NCBI GenBank assembly: GCA_965151315.1
Contig: CBCTZG010000023.1
Location: 1-38,117 of the forward strand
Reading direction: 5' to 3'
DNA: 38,117 nt
DNA from: Avimonoglobus sp965151315
GTDB taxonomy: Bacteria; Bacillota; Clostridia; UBA1381
Of this stretch, positions 1 to 7,966 are shown piece after piece; within the stretch, counting starts at the first letter, position 1, and every line of letters starts with the position of its first letter. The notes below the pieces were generated by a model. The model did not search any database. It saw only the letters and a program-made list of their open reading frames with translations, and was not told the origin of the DNA. Position numbers and translations under genes: made by a program.

Positions 1-408
1 TACTTCAACAACACAGAGACGGCAGGATCCGATTTCATTTACCCCTTCCAGGTATTCATCCAGGGGTTCAATCATCCCCGCCCGATACAGTTCGTTAATC
101 GGCGTACCGTCATTATAAATGATCGTCGGCATGGTATCCGCAGCCATTTGGGTCTTCAGCCATTCCTGATACCCGCTGTACGGCTGCGACATAATCTCAA
201 TATTTACCTCAGGATGCAGCGCTTCATATTGCGCTACTAAATCTGTATAGGCCCGTTCAAACTCGTTTTCAGTCCCCGGTTCCCAAAAGGAAATGCTGAC
301 CGTCACCTGCTCCTGGCCGGAGGTGTTTGCCGGCTTCGTCCCGCAGCCGCTGACAGCTGTACACAGCATTACAGCGCATAAACCTAATGCCTTCATTTTT
401 AATTTCAT
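1..408 (-). CDS. Sugar ABC transporter solute-binding lipoprotein, 3' end cut by window edge
   Basis: This is the N-terminal 136 codons of an extracellular solute-binding protein that delivers a sugar to the two permeases encoded just upstream in the same direction. The start ATG at 408-406 follows an AAAGGGG ribosome binding site. Residues 1-22 form a lipoprotein signal with lipobox VSGC, so Cys22 should be lipidated and the protein anchored outside the membrane. The next stretch (VTVSISFWEPGTENEFERAY) is typical of family 1 binding proteins, as is the later MPTIIYNDGTPINELYRAG. The final 15 codons (bases 1-45) read GVNEIGSCRLCVVEV, which does not fit a binding protein and resembles a hydrogenase 2Fe-2S domain, so the window edge may be chimeric (see findings). 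The binding-protein call is firm; the substrate is unknown. Confidence 0.85.
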   Translation of the reverse strand, partial: MKLKMKALGLCAVMLCTAVSGCGTKPANTSGQEQVTVSISFWEPGTENEFERAYTDLVAQYEALHPEVNIEIMSQPYSGYQEWLKTQMAADTMPTIIYNDGTPINELYRAGMIEPLDEYLEGVNEIGSCRLCVVEV

Positions 409-515
409 GATCACATACCCCTTTTCCAATTATTTTCTTTCATCATACCTTAAAACAGAAAAAATAAAAAGTAGTTAAATTTTCAAATATGTATGGTTTT
501 TTTTCGAATCCCAGC

Positions 516-1337
516 TTATGCCTTGACCGCGCCGGCCACAATCCCCCGGAGATAGATCTTCATCGTGGCGGCTATCAGGATAACCAAAGGAACGCTGACA
601 ATTGAATAGGCAGCCATTTGCAGCCCAAAATCCACCCCAAACTGCCCTGTCAGCTTATTGAGCCCAATAGGGATTGTTTTCAGTGCGTCATTGCTCAAAA
701 CAATATACGGCAGCATAAAGGAATTGAAAACCCCGAAAAATGTAATCAGAGCAATGGTCCCGATAATGGGCTTGGACAGCGGAACTACAATCCTGGCTAA
801 AATTGAGAGCTCGCTTGCCCCGTCGATCCTGGCGGCTTCAAACAGGGAATCCGGAATCGTCTCAAAAAAACCCCGGGAAAGGATTACCGGCATAATACAG
901 CTCATGGCAATGCTAGGCAGAATAACCCCCCAGCGGGTATCCACTAAATGCAGCCGCAGCAGGTTGATAAACATTGGTACCATCATCAGCGCCATAGGGA
1001 TCATATTAAAAGCCAGTACCACGGCAAACAGGGTGTTTTTTCCGCGAAATGTCTGTTTGGCAAATGCAAAGCCGGCCAATACAGAGATGATAACCACGCC
1101 CAGGGTGCTCAGAATGGTGATATAAAAGGAATTAAAAATATACCCGTCTACCACGCCCCAGGCCCGGCTAAAGTTTTCCCAAACAGGATTCTTCGCAAAG
1201 CCCCAGAAATTTGTCACAAACTCTACCTGGCTTTTGGCGGAAGTCACCAGCATGATATAAAACGGAAAAAGCGTTGCTACTGCGAAAACAGCGAGAATTA
1301 CTGTCAGTAAAATATCTGTTCCAATCCTCTTTTTCAA
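516..1337 (-). CDS. Sugar ABC transporter permease, MalG type
   Basis: This 273-residue inner permease of a carbohydrate (CUT1) ABC importer has about six membrane segments, the first at residues 10-30. The cytoplasmic EAA loop that docks on the ATPase is clear: EAARIDGASELSILARIVVP, near residues 165-185. It lies 13 bases downstream of the MalF-type permease gene and about 107 bases upstream of the binding-protein gene, so the order here is permease, permease, binding protein rather than the more usual binding protein first. No ATPase gene is present; CUT1 importers in Bacillota often share one encoded elsewhere. The sugar cannot be read from the sequence, although the galT gene nearby makes a galactoside possible. 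Confidence 0.93.
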   Translation of the reverse strand: MKKRIGTDILLTVILAVFAVATLFPFYIMLVTSAKSQVEFVTNFWGFAKNPVWENFSRAWGVVDGYIFNSFYITILSTLGVVIISVLAGFAFAKQTFRGKNTLFAVVLAFNMIPMALMMVPMFINLLRLHLVDTRWGVILPSIAMSCIMPVILSRGFFETIPDSLFEAARIDGASELSILARIVVPLSKPIIGTIALITFFGVFNSFMLPYIVLSNDALKTIPIGLNKLTGQFGVDFGLQMAAYSIVSVPLVILIAATMKIYLRGIVAGAVKA

Positions 1338-1350
1338 GTTTCATCACCCT

Positions 1351-2250
1351 TTATACATCATTTTCTTTGCGCAGATTGAATGTGGCCATAACCAGGATCA
1401 TGGTCAAGATAAACAGCGTGGTTGCAATCGCGCAGGAATAGCCAAAGTTCCCCCCGCTGCCAAACGCCATGTTATACATATGCAGCCCCGGAACCAGAGT
1501 AGCGTTGTTTGGACCGCCCTGGGTCAAAATCAAAAATTTCTCATAATTCTGGATGGTGCCGATAATACCTAATATTAACAGCGCCTTCAGCTGCGGGATA
1601 ATCAGTGGCAGCTCTACTGAAAAGAACCGCCGGAAAGCCCCCGCGCCGTCCAGCTTCGAGGCTTCAAGCACCGATTCATCAATTCCCTGGAGGGCGGCAT
1701 AGACGATAATGAAATTCAACCCCGCTACCCAAGGGAACCCAATCATAATCATGGACAGCATTGCGTATTGCGGCTGCCCCAGAAAGTTTGGCGCTTCCAG
1801 CGAAAAAAACTGGAAAATTCTTGCCAGAACACCAATCTCCGGATAATATAAAAATTTCCACATCAGCATAGTCACAATCCCCGGTACGCCCATGGGGAGA
1901 AGGAAGCTGCTCCGCATAACATACTGTAGCCTTTCACTGTGCAGGGAAACAACCAGCTTGGCCACCAGGATTGGGAACTGAAAGCTTACCAAAAAACCAA
2001 TGCAGGTTGGAATCAGATTCTTCATAGAGATCACAAATTTTTCATCATTTGTAAATAAATTGATATAATTCTCAAACCCAATAAATTCATTGTGCGTCAG
2101 CATATCATAATTGTAAAAGGACTTGATAATTGCCGTCATAAACGGTACCAGCATAAACAAAATTAAAAACAAAAAAACCGGTAAAATATATAAGTACGAA
2201 TATATCGACTTTTTTACACAATTCTTTTGCAGGCTTTTCATTGCAGACAT
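1351..2250 (-). CDS. Sugar ABC transporter permease, MalF type
   Basis: This 299-residue permease is the first gene of the sugar importer operon. It has a membrane segment at about residues 18-42 followed by the usual MalF-type spacing of further segments. The EAA loop reads EASKLDGAGAFRRFFSVELP, near residues 196-216. The chosen start ATG at 2250 has GAGAAGG close upstream; an in-frame Met three codons later is possible. A sigma-A-like promoter on the same strand lies about 40-65 bases upstream. The gene is divergent from the response regulator at 2533, so the two-component system may control this transporter, but that is inference from position only. Confidence 0.93.
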   Translation of the reverse strand: MSAMKSLQKNCVKKSIYSYLYILPVFLFLILFMLVPFMTAIIKSFYNYDMLTHNEFIGFENYINLFTNDEKFVISMKNLIPTCIGFLVSFQFPILVAKLVVSLHSERLQYVMRSSFLLPMGVPGIVTMLMWKFLYYPEIGVLARIFQFFSLEAPNFLGQPQYAMLSMIMIGFPWVAGLNFIIVYAALQGIDESVLEASKLDGAGAFRRFFSVELPLIIPQLKALLILGIIGTIQNYEKFLILTQGGPNNATLVPGLHMYNMAFGSGGNFGYSCAIATTLFILTMILVMATFNLRKENDV

Positions 2251-2286
2251 GTTGCCTTCTCACCGCCCCTATCCGTTTTTTGTTTC

Positions 2287-2314
2287 ATTATATCATCTGC
2301 CGAAAAAATGTAAA
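2287..2314 (-). promoter_or_regulatory. Likely sigma-A promoter of the sugar ABC operon
   Basis: On the minus strand a TTTACA box (2314-2309) is separated by 16 bases from a perfect TATAAT box (2292-2287). It sits about 40 bases upstream of the MalF-type start codon at 2250. This was read by eye and has not been tested. Confidence 0.55.
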
Positions 2315-2407
2315 GGAGGTAAAATTTTATTCATGTAGGACAATTTTTCTTTCTACAGGATACGCGGAAGTCTGTGCCGTTATATTCGTTTTCGAAAATT
2401 AAAAATA

Positions 2408-2472
2408 TTCACCATATATTCACAAAAGATTTCCGCAATCCTCTTTATTATTGTTTTGAATTATGTTATAAT
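2408..2472 (+). promoter_or_regulatory. Likely promoter of the two-component system with an OmpR-type direct repeat
   Basis: A TATAAT box at 2467-2472 is preceded by TG at the extended -10 position, which would compensate for the poor -35 region (TTTATT, 2444-2449). Upstream, two TTCAC units begin at 2408 and 2419, an 11-base period typical of OmpR/PhoB-family binding sites. This would fit autoregulation by the response regulator encoded 60 bases downstream. Confidence 0.45.
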
Positions 2473-2532
2473 AATAACAAATTCAGGATTCTAGTTTCTT
2501 GGAATCCTTGTGGACAAAGGAGGAAACAGCGT

Positions 2533-3219
2533 ATGTCTGCCAACAAAATTTTAATTGTAGACGATGACAGCAATATTGTTGAGTTAATCCGCCTGTATTT
2601 GGAAAAAGAAGGGTTTGAAACTGTTACGGCTGCCAACGGCCGGCAAGCTCTGGAAAAGTTTTCTAGTGAGGTGCCGGCCTTAATTGTGCTGGACGTTATG
2701 ATGCCGGAAATGGACGGCTGGCAGGTTTGCCGGGAAATCCGCAAAACCAGCGAGGTTCCCATCATTATGCTGACAGCAAAGGGTGAAACCTTCGATAAAG
2801 TCTTGGGGCTGGAACTGGGCGCTGACGATTATATGGTCAAGCCTTTTGAAACCAAAGAGCTGATCGCCCGGATCAAGGCGGTCCTGCGCCGGTTTGAATC
2901 TAAGGAATCGGACGCCGTGAAGGAAATTGTCTATCCTCACCTAAGTGTGAACCTGTCCAATTATGAGCTGAAGATCAACGGGAACCTTGTGGAGATTCCT
3001 CCCAAAGAGTTGGAGCTTTTATATTTCCTGGCTTCCAACCCAAACCGGGTCTACACCCGGGAGCAGCTGCTGGAAGAGGTGTGGGGATTTGATTATTTCG
3101 GTGACTCCCGTACGGTAGACGTACATATTAAACGGCTGCGGGAAAAGCTGGAAGGGATCGAAGCCAACTGGCAGCTAAAAACCGTCTGGGGCGTTGGATA
3201 TAAATTTGAGGTGAGGTAA
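2533..3219 (+). CDS. OmpR/PhoB-family response regulator
   Basis: This 228-residue two-component response regulator starts at the ATG at 2533, which has an AAAGGAGG site 9 bases upstream. The frame stays open further upstream, but without a start signal. The receiver domain (residues 4-115) shows the acidic pocket DDD at 10-12, phospho-acceptor Asp54 in LDVMMPEMDGW, Thr81 in the MLTA motif, and Lys103 in VKPF. The C-terminal winged helix (about 130-226) has the typical TREQLLEEVWG and RTVDVHIKRLREKLE elements. The kinase gene follows after a single base, so the two are co-translated. Targets are unknown; the divergent sugar transporter and the downstream galT gene are plausible candidates. 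Confidence 0.96.
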   Translation: MSANKILIVDDDSNIVELIRLYLEKEGFETVTAANGRQALEKFSSEVPALIVLDVMMPEMDGWQVCREIRKTSEVPIIMLTAKGETFDKVLGLELGADDYMVKPFETKELIARIKAVLRRFESKESDAVKEIVYPHLSVNLSNYELKINGNLVEIPPKELELLYFLASNPNRVYTREQLLEEVWGFDYFGDSRTVDVHIKRLREKLEGIEANWQLKTVWGVGYKFEVR

Positions 3220-3220
3220 T

Positions 3221-4639
3221 GTGTTTAAATCCGTATTGACCCGGCTGTTTTGGACAAATGTGGCTATTTTGATTTTTGTTTTAGCATCGATCTCCCTGGG
3301 TATGACCGGGTTTTTAGGCAACTACGTTTATCAGCAGCAGCTGGATATGGCCACGAAGGCGGCGGAAAATATTGAGCATCTGACCGCGGTCCTGCAAATT
3401 GAAAACCGGGACTACCGGTCTGACGAAATCTATAATTCTACGCTGTATTCCCTGTCTAAAATCGTAAATTCGGATATAACAGTGATCAACGTCACCGGGG
3501 AGGTTTATGCCTCTACCAATGAGATCCGGCGTGTCCCCGCCACACTGATGACCGAGGTCCTTTCAGGGCATACCATTATCCGGCGGGATTATTTTGGGGA
3601 TTATTATTCCGGCAAGGTCTTTATCATTGGCATCCCCTTAAAATACCAGGACCGTGTAGCGGGAGGGATTTTCTTTAATACCCAGCTGCCCAAAATGCAG
3701 GATACAGTAATCCGGTATTTGAATATGTTCCTGCTTTCCTGTGTATTTGCTATTCTGCTGGCTTTCATTTTTGTTTATGTGCAGTCCCGGCGGATCACAG
3801 CGCCCATCAAAGAGATTAACCGCGCGGTGCTGAACATTGCCTCCGGCCATTTCGACCAGCGCCTGAAGGTCAATACGCCGGATGAAATCGGCCAGCTGGC
3901 TTCCAGCTTTAATTATATGGCCGCTTCCTTGGAGCATTTAGAGGATATGCGCTCCCAGTTCATCTCGGACGTATCCCACGAACTCCGTACGCCAATGACC
4001 TCCATTTCCGGCTTTGTCCAAGGGATCTTAGACGGCACGATCCCCCCGGAACGCCAGGATGAGTATTTGACCATCGTCCGGGATGAATGCCAGCGGCTGG
4101 TGCGGATGACCAACGATATGCTGGAGATGTCTAAAATGAGTTCCGCAGAATATAAATTAGACATTTCTACCTTTGACGTCAACGAACTGATGCGTTTGTG
4201 CATCATCCAGATGGAGCAGAAAATCAGCAGCAAAAACCTGGAGCTGGACGTGGATTTCTCCTCGGAAACAATGAACGTAGTGGCCGATCAGGACGCCATT
4301 CGCCGGGTGATCATCAATATTTTAGATAACGCTGTGAAATTCAGCTATGAAAATACAAAAATTTCCATTTCTATTTACGGTGAAGATGGAAAAGCTTATA
4401 TTAGTATTGGCAATTTTGGGATTGGCATTGCGGAAAATGAGATCAAAAATATTTTCGACCGGTTCTATAAGACGGACAAATCCAGAAACGACGATAAAAA
4501 AGGAGCCGGATTGGGCTTGTCCATGGTTAAAAATATCATTAACCTGCATAAGCAGCACATTTGGGTAGAAAGCAGCGACGCCAAAGAAGGCAGTCATGCA
4601 AAATTCACAAAATTTACCTTTACGCTGGAATTGGCTTGA
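3221..4639 (+). CDS. Sensor histidine kinase (HAMP, HisKA, HATPase)
   Basis: This 472-residue membrane sensor kinase is the partner of the response regulator one base upstream. It starts with GTG at 3221, preceded by GAGGTGAGG. Membrane segments lie at about 10-33 and 167-187, with an extracellular sensor region of about 130 residues between them. HAMP spans about 188-242. The phosphorylated His253 sits in SDVSHELRTPMTSISGF. In the ATPase domain the N box reads INILDNAVKF and the G2 box GAGLGLSMVKN. The G1 box is NFGIGI, with Asn where DNGxGI has Asp, a variant common in Gram-positive kinases. The ligand is unknown. Confidence 0.95.
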   Translation: MFKSVLTRLFWTNVAILIFVLASISLGMTGFLGNYVYQQQLDMATKAAENIEHLTAVLQIENRDYRSDEIYNSTLYSLSKIVNSDITVINVTGEVYASTNEIRRVPATLMTEVLSGHTIIRRDYFGDYYSGKVFIIGIPLKYQDRVAGGIFFNTQLPKMQDTVIRYLNMFLLSCVFAILLAFIFVYVQSRRITAPIKEINRAVLNIASGHFDQRLKVNTPDEIGQLASSFNYMAASLEHLEDMRSQFISDVSHELRTPMTSISGFVQGILDGTIPPERQDEYLTIVRDECQRLVRMTNDMLEMSKMSSAEYKLDISTFDVNELMRLCIIQMEQKISSKNLELDVDFSSETMNVVADQDAIRRVIINILDNAVKFSYENTKISISIYGEDGKAYISIGNFGIGIAENEIKNIFDRFYKTDKSRNDDKKGAGLGLSMVKNIINLHKQHIWVESSDAKEGSHAKFTKFTFTLELA

Positions 4640-4664
4640 TTCCAGTGTAAATTTGGTATACAAT
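4636..4664 (+). promoter_or_regulatory. Likely sigma-A promoter of galT
   Basis: TTGATT (4636-4641) is separated by 17 bases from TACAAT (4659-4664), with a TGG extension before the -10 region. The -35 box overlaps the kinase stop codon, so galT can be expressed separately from the two-component pair. Confidence 0.6.
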
Positions 4665-4696
4665 ATTGGTTAGAAAAATTTGGAGGTAAAAAAATT

Positions 4697-5671
4697 ATGG
4701 CAGAATTACGTTGGAACCCGCTGATCAAGGACTGGGTCATGATCGCTTCCCACCGGCAGAACCGGCCACAGATGCCGAAGGACTGGTGTCCCTTTTGCCC
4801 TGGTTCGGGAAAGGTGCCGGAGCATTTTACTGTATATAAATATGATAATGATTTCCCGGCCCTGAGCCAGACACCGCCGGAGCCGGACAATGTAGCCACC
4901 GCGCTTTACAAGACCAAGCCCGCCTATGGGAAATGCGAAGTAATATTATATTCCCCGGAGCATACCGTAACCCTGCCGCAGCTGCCGGTGCCCCACATCC
5001 GGGAATTGGTGGATCTTTGGACAGAGCGTTTTTCCGAATTGCAAAAGGATGAAAAAATCAAATATGTATTTATTTTTGAAAACCGGGGCGAGGTGGTCGG
5101 CGTGACCATGCCCCATCCCCACGGCCAGATCTATGGATATTCGGTGATCCCCAAAAAAATCGAGCTGGAAATGGCGTCCTTTCAAGAGCATCTGGCGAAT
5201 ACCGGCCGGTGCCTGCTATGCGATATGCTGGCTGACGAAGTGAAAGACGGCCGCCGGGTGATTTTTGAAAATGATGACTTTTTGGTATTTCTTCCGTTTT
5301 TCAGCGAATATCCCTACGGGCTGTATATCGCGGCTAAGCGCCATGTACAAAACCTGACGGAGCTGACAGACCAGGAAAAGAACAGCCTGGCCAAGACCCT
5401 AAAAGAGGCTGCCGGTGCCCTGGATAGCCTGTTTGACTATGCATTTCCTTATATGATGTGCATGTACCAGAATCCGGTCAATACCGGTGAAGATACCAGC
5501 TTCCACCATTTTCACATTGCCTTCTATCCCCCCATGCGGTCAGCGGATAAGGTGAAATTCAACGCCTCCTCGGAAACCGGCGCCTGGGCCCACTGCAACC
5601 CCACCGCTCCGGAAGAAAAAGCGGCGGAGCTGCGGGCGGCACATAAAAAGTTTTTACAGAAGATGGAATAA
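4697..5671 (+). CDS. galT: Galactose-1-phosphate uridylyltransferase
   Basis: This 324-residue HIT-superfamily enzyme of the Leloir pathway exchanges UMP between UDP-glucose and galactose 1-phosphate. The start ATG at 4697 is 10 bases after GGAGGT. The active-site HPH motif is at residues 140-142 (MPHPHGQIYGY), with the nucleophilic His expected at 142. A Cys pair at 31-34 (CPFC) matches the zinc-binding N-terminus. The C-terminal FHHFHIAFYPPMRS, with further histidines, matches the metal site of the second half. The length is normal for the bacterial type 1 enzyme. The rest of the Leloir pathway (galK, galE) is not in this window. The gene ends at a bidirectional terminator. Confidence 0.93.
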   Translation: MAELRWNPLIKDWVMIASHRQNRPQMPKDWCPFCPGSGKVPEHFTVYKYDNDFPALSQTPPEPDNVATALYKTKPAYGKCEVILYSPEHTVTLPQLPVPHIRELVDLWTERFSELQKDEKIKYVFIFENRGEVVGVTMPHPHGQIYGYSVIPKKIELEMASFQEHLANTGRCLLCDMLADEVKDGRRVIFENDDFLVFLPFFSEYPYGLYIAAKRHVQNLTELTDQEKNSLAKTLKEAAGALDSLFDYAFPYMMCMYQNPVNTGEDTSFHHFHIAFYPPMRSADKVKFNASSETGAWAHCNPTAPEEKAAELRAAHKKFLQKME

Positions 5672-5675
5672 TATA

Positions 5676-5706
5676 AAAACGGGAACGGCATTGCCGTTCC
5701 CGTTTT
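5676..5706. terminator. Bidirectional terminator between galT and the convergent operon
   Basis: A 10-bp GC-rich stem (GGGAACGGCA with TGCCGTTCCC) closes over a tiny loop. Flanking AAAAC and GTTTT give a T-run on each strand. It lies between two converging genes and can serve both. Confidence 0.85.
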
Positions 5707-5714
5707 AGCTTGTA

Positions 5715-6626
5715 TTATAAGTATTGCAGCCGGAAATCCTCCAGGCTCAAGCTGAAACAGCTTTCTGTTCCAGCTTCTGCATTCCGGGTGCTGTAAATCA
5801 GGGTATTATCAGAAATCCCTTCCAGCGCCGCTGCCCGGCTCCCCCAGATATTGGTGATCCCATACCGTCTAAAAATATCGCCTACCTCCATGGGGATATT
5901 ATCATTTCTGAAAAGAATATAATAACAGTTGCTGCCATGGGGCGTCCCAGTCACCTCGATCTCCATCAGATCCATGTTTTCGCCGTTATATATGTTATAT
6001 GTCCAGCTGAGAAGACCGCCTAAGCTTTCCTCTACACTGGCAAGGGTCTCTGCTTCCTGTTCCGCCTTCGGCGGCAGCTGGTCAAACCCATTCCAAAACG
6101 ACAGCTTCCGCTGGGTATCATCATAGCGATAGTTCATACCATAAACGGAGACGCCATACCGGTTATTATTCCAATATCCGCCGCTGTCCCCCGGCCATAC
6201 CTGGCAAATATCCTCCACACAAATTGCCATTTTCCCATCCAGGGCGTAGCTCTGGGTATACCGCCCGTTCACAAAGACGTCAATATCGCTTTCATAATAC
6301 TGCCCGAGTACCCGGCCAGGCTGCTTGGGGTCTGCTGCAATCGGCAGCTGCAGAACAGTCTCCGCCGCAGGCTCTTGATCATACGTAACAAATAGGCACC
6401 GGGTATCTGCATGATAGACCACATGATACCCATAGCCACCCAAATCTTCCGCGGCGATTAGGGTTTTTCCGTCAATGGCAAAGGCGGGGATTGGGAATCC
6501 GCAGAATTCCGTTACAATATCCGTTTCCAAAATGTCCCCCCGCACGTCGCCCACCGCCGCCAGAGCGCCTGTACGCAAGCCGCAGAGGATCAGTAAACAC
6601 GTGACCGCGCAAAATAATTTCTTCAT
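5715..6626 (-). CDS. Secreted protein with copper-amine-oxidase-N-like repeats
   Basis: This 303-residue exported protein of unknown function is the last gene of the nine-gene minus-strand operon. The start ATG at 6626 (MKKLFCAVTCLLILCG) follows GGGAGG; the open frame upstream of it overlaps the M16 gene and is not needed. Residues 1-24 form a signal peptide ending near GALAA. Two similar segments follow: IPAFAIDGKTLIAAEDLGGYG near residue 45, and a second built around YALDGKMAICVEDI near residue 130. These resemble the stalk/copper amine oxidase N-terminal-like domain common in Bacillota exported proteins. No catalytic motif was recognised in the C-terminal half. The repeat-domain assignment is by pattern only. 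Confidence 0.7.
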   Translation of the reverse strand: MKKLFCAVTCLLILCGLRTGALAAVGDVRGDILETDIVTEFCGFPIPAFAIDGKTLIAAEDLGGYGYHVVYHADTRCLFVTYDQEPAAETVLQLPIAADPKQPGRVLGQYYESDIDVFVNGRYTQSYALDGKMAICVEDICQVWPGDSGGYWNNNRYGVSVYGMNYRYDDTQRKLSFWNGFDQLPPKAEQEAETLASVEESLGGLLSWTYNIYNGENMDLMEIEVTGTPHGSNCYYILFRNDNIPMEVGDIFRRYGITNIWGSRAAALEGISDNTLIYSTRNAEAGTESCFSLSLEDFRLQYL

Positions 6627-6652
6627 TCCTGTTCCCTCCCGTTTCTGAATTT

Positions 6653-7894
6653 TTATCCGTTCAAAAAACCGATTTTTTCCACAGGCCCCACCACTGCGGC
6701 GCATACGGTTTCCGGCCGCAGGATCCTGTCGATCATCTCCGCCACGGAATCCACATCTACGGCTTTAATTTTCTGTATAACCTCCTCCGGCGAATAGATC
6801 GGTTTATCTAGAATCAGGGACCGGCCTGCGCCCTGCATCCGAGCGCTGACGCTTTCATAGCTTAGGATATAATTCCCCTTCAGCTGCTCCTTGGCCGCCG
6901 CCACCTCGTCCCGGCACAGCTTGTCTTTCCGGAGCCTGTCCACCTCTGCCAGGATCAGGCTGCCCACCTGCTCCAGGTTTTCCGGACTCATACCGGCGCT
7001 GACGCAAAACATGCCCGCCCCCACATAGGCGGCATGATAGGCATAGATAGAATAGGCCAGCCCCAGCTTTTCCCGGATATTCTGAAACAGCCGGGAGGAC
7101 ATCCCATTGCCGAACACATTATTCATGACCATTAAACTGTAAACCGATTCATCCATCACATCAATGCTGTCGTAGCCCAGGATCAGCTGCACCTGCTCCG
7201 CGTCTTTTGTCCGGATAATTTGCCGGGGCCGCCATACTGCCGGTTCCAGCTCTAATTCCCAGCCAGCCATAGGGTTTTTTGTAAACTTTTTTTCCAGCAA
7301 ATCAAAAATATCCTGGTTGAAGTTTCCGGAGACAGCGATTACCATATTCCGGGTGGTATAATGGCTGTCGATATACTGCTGCATAACTGAACCGTCGATA
7401 GCCTCTAAGCTTTCGGGCGTACCCAGGATGGGTCTGCCCAGTGGGTTGTCCCCATAGGCCGCCTCCATAATCAGATCCTGCACCAGCTCATCCGGCTCAT
7501 CCTCGTACATATTGATTTCTTCAATAATCACCTGCCGCTCCAGGGCCATATCCTGTTGATCCAGCCGGGGATAAAAGAGCATATCCGAGAGGATGTCAAT
7601 GGCCAACGGCGCATGCTCGTCCAATGTTTTCGTATAGTAGCAGGTATACTCCCGGGCGGTAAAGGCGTTGATCTGCCCGCCTACCGCGTCAATCTCCCGG
7701 GCGATCTGCCACGCATCCCGGTGCCGGGTACCCTTGAACAGCATATGTTCAATATAGTGGGACATGCCGTATTCCCCTGGTTTTTCATGGCGGGAGCCGT
7801 TTCCGACCCAGACGCCGATGGACACGGACCGCACATCGGGAACCCGTTCCGACACCACCCGAATCCCATTGGATAATGTTCTGATTTGATGCAT
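6653..7894 (-). CDS. M16 family zinc peptidase (processing protease-like)
   Basis: This 413-residue member of the pitrilysin-like M16 family has the inverted zinc motif HYIEH at residues 46-50, with Glu49 catalytic. The downstream acidic ligand region is VIIEEINMYEDEPDE, near residue 126. It is one of the single-subunit bacterial M16B proteins related to mitochondrial processing peptidase and Bacillus YmxG. The ATG at 7894 was chosen because GGAAAGGA lies 8 bases upstream; a Met 10 codons earlier has no such site. The second half carries the GNGMSSRLFQNIREKLGLAYS signature typical of the family. It follows proS by 72 bases and precedes the secreted protein by 26. The substrate is unknown. Confidence 0.92.
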   Translation of the reverse strand: MHQIRTLSNGIRVVSERVPDVRSVSIGVWVGNGSRHEKPGEYGMSHYIEHMLFKGTRHRDAWQIAREIDAVGGQINAFTAREYTCYYTKTLDEHAPLAIDILSDMLFYPRLDQQDMALERQVIIEEINMYEDEPDELVQDLIMEAAYGDNPLGRPILGTPESLEAIDGSVMQQYIDSHYTTRNMVIAVSGNFNQDIFDLLEKKFTKNPMAGWELELEPAVWRPRQIIRTKDAEQVQLILGYDSIDVMDESVYSLMVMNNVFGNGMSSRLFQNIREKLGLAYSIYAYHAAYVGAGMFCVSAGMSPENLEQVGSLILAEVDRLRKDKLCRDEVAAAKEQLKGNYILSYESVSARMQGAGRSLILDKPIYSPEEVIQKIKAVDVDSVAEMIDRILRPETVCAAVVGPVEKIGFLNG

Positions 7895-7966
7895 GCTGTC
7901 ATCCTTTCCTGGCTGTTTAATCAAAATTCGTGCAAACTGCGGCGGGCAAATTTTCTTAACAGATAT

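Noticed and set aside
658..1125. Plus-strand open frame opposite the MalG-type permease
   Set aside because: It is entirely antisense to a permease with a clear EAA loop and shows no start signal.
2312..2335. AAAGGAGG followed by ATG-TAG, a start-stop frame
   Set aside because: Spacing is long (13 bases) and the sequence overlaps the -35 region of the divergent promoter; most likely chance.
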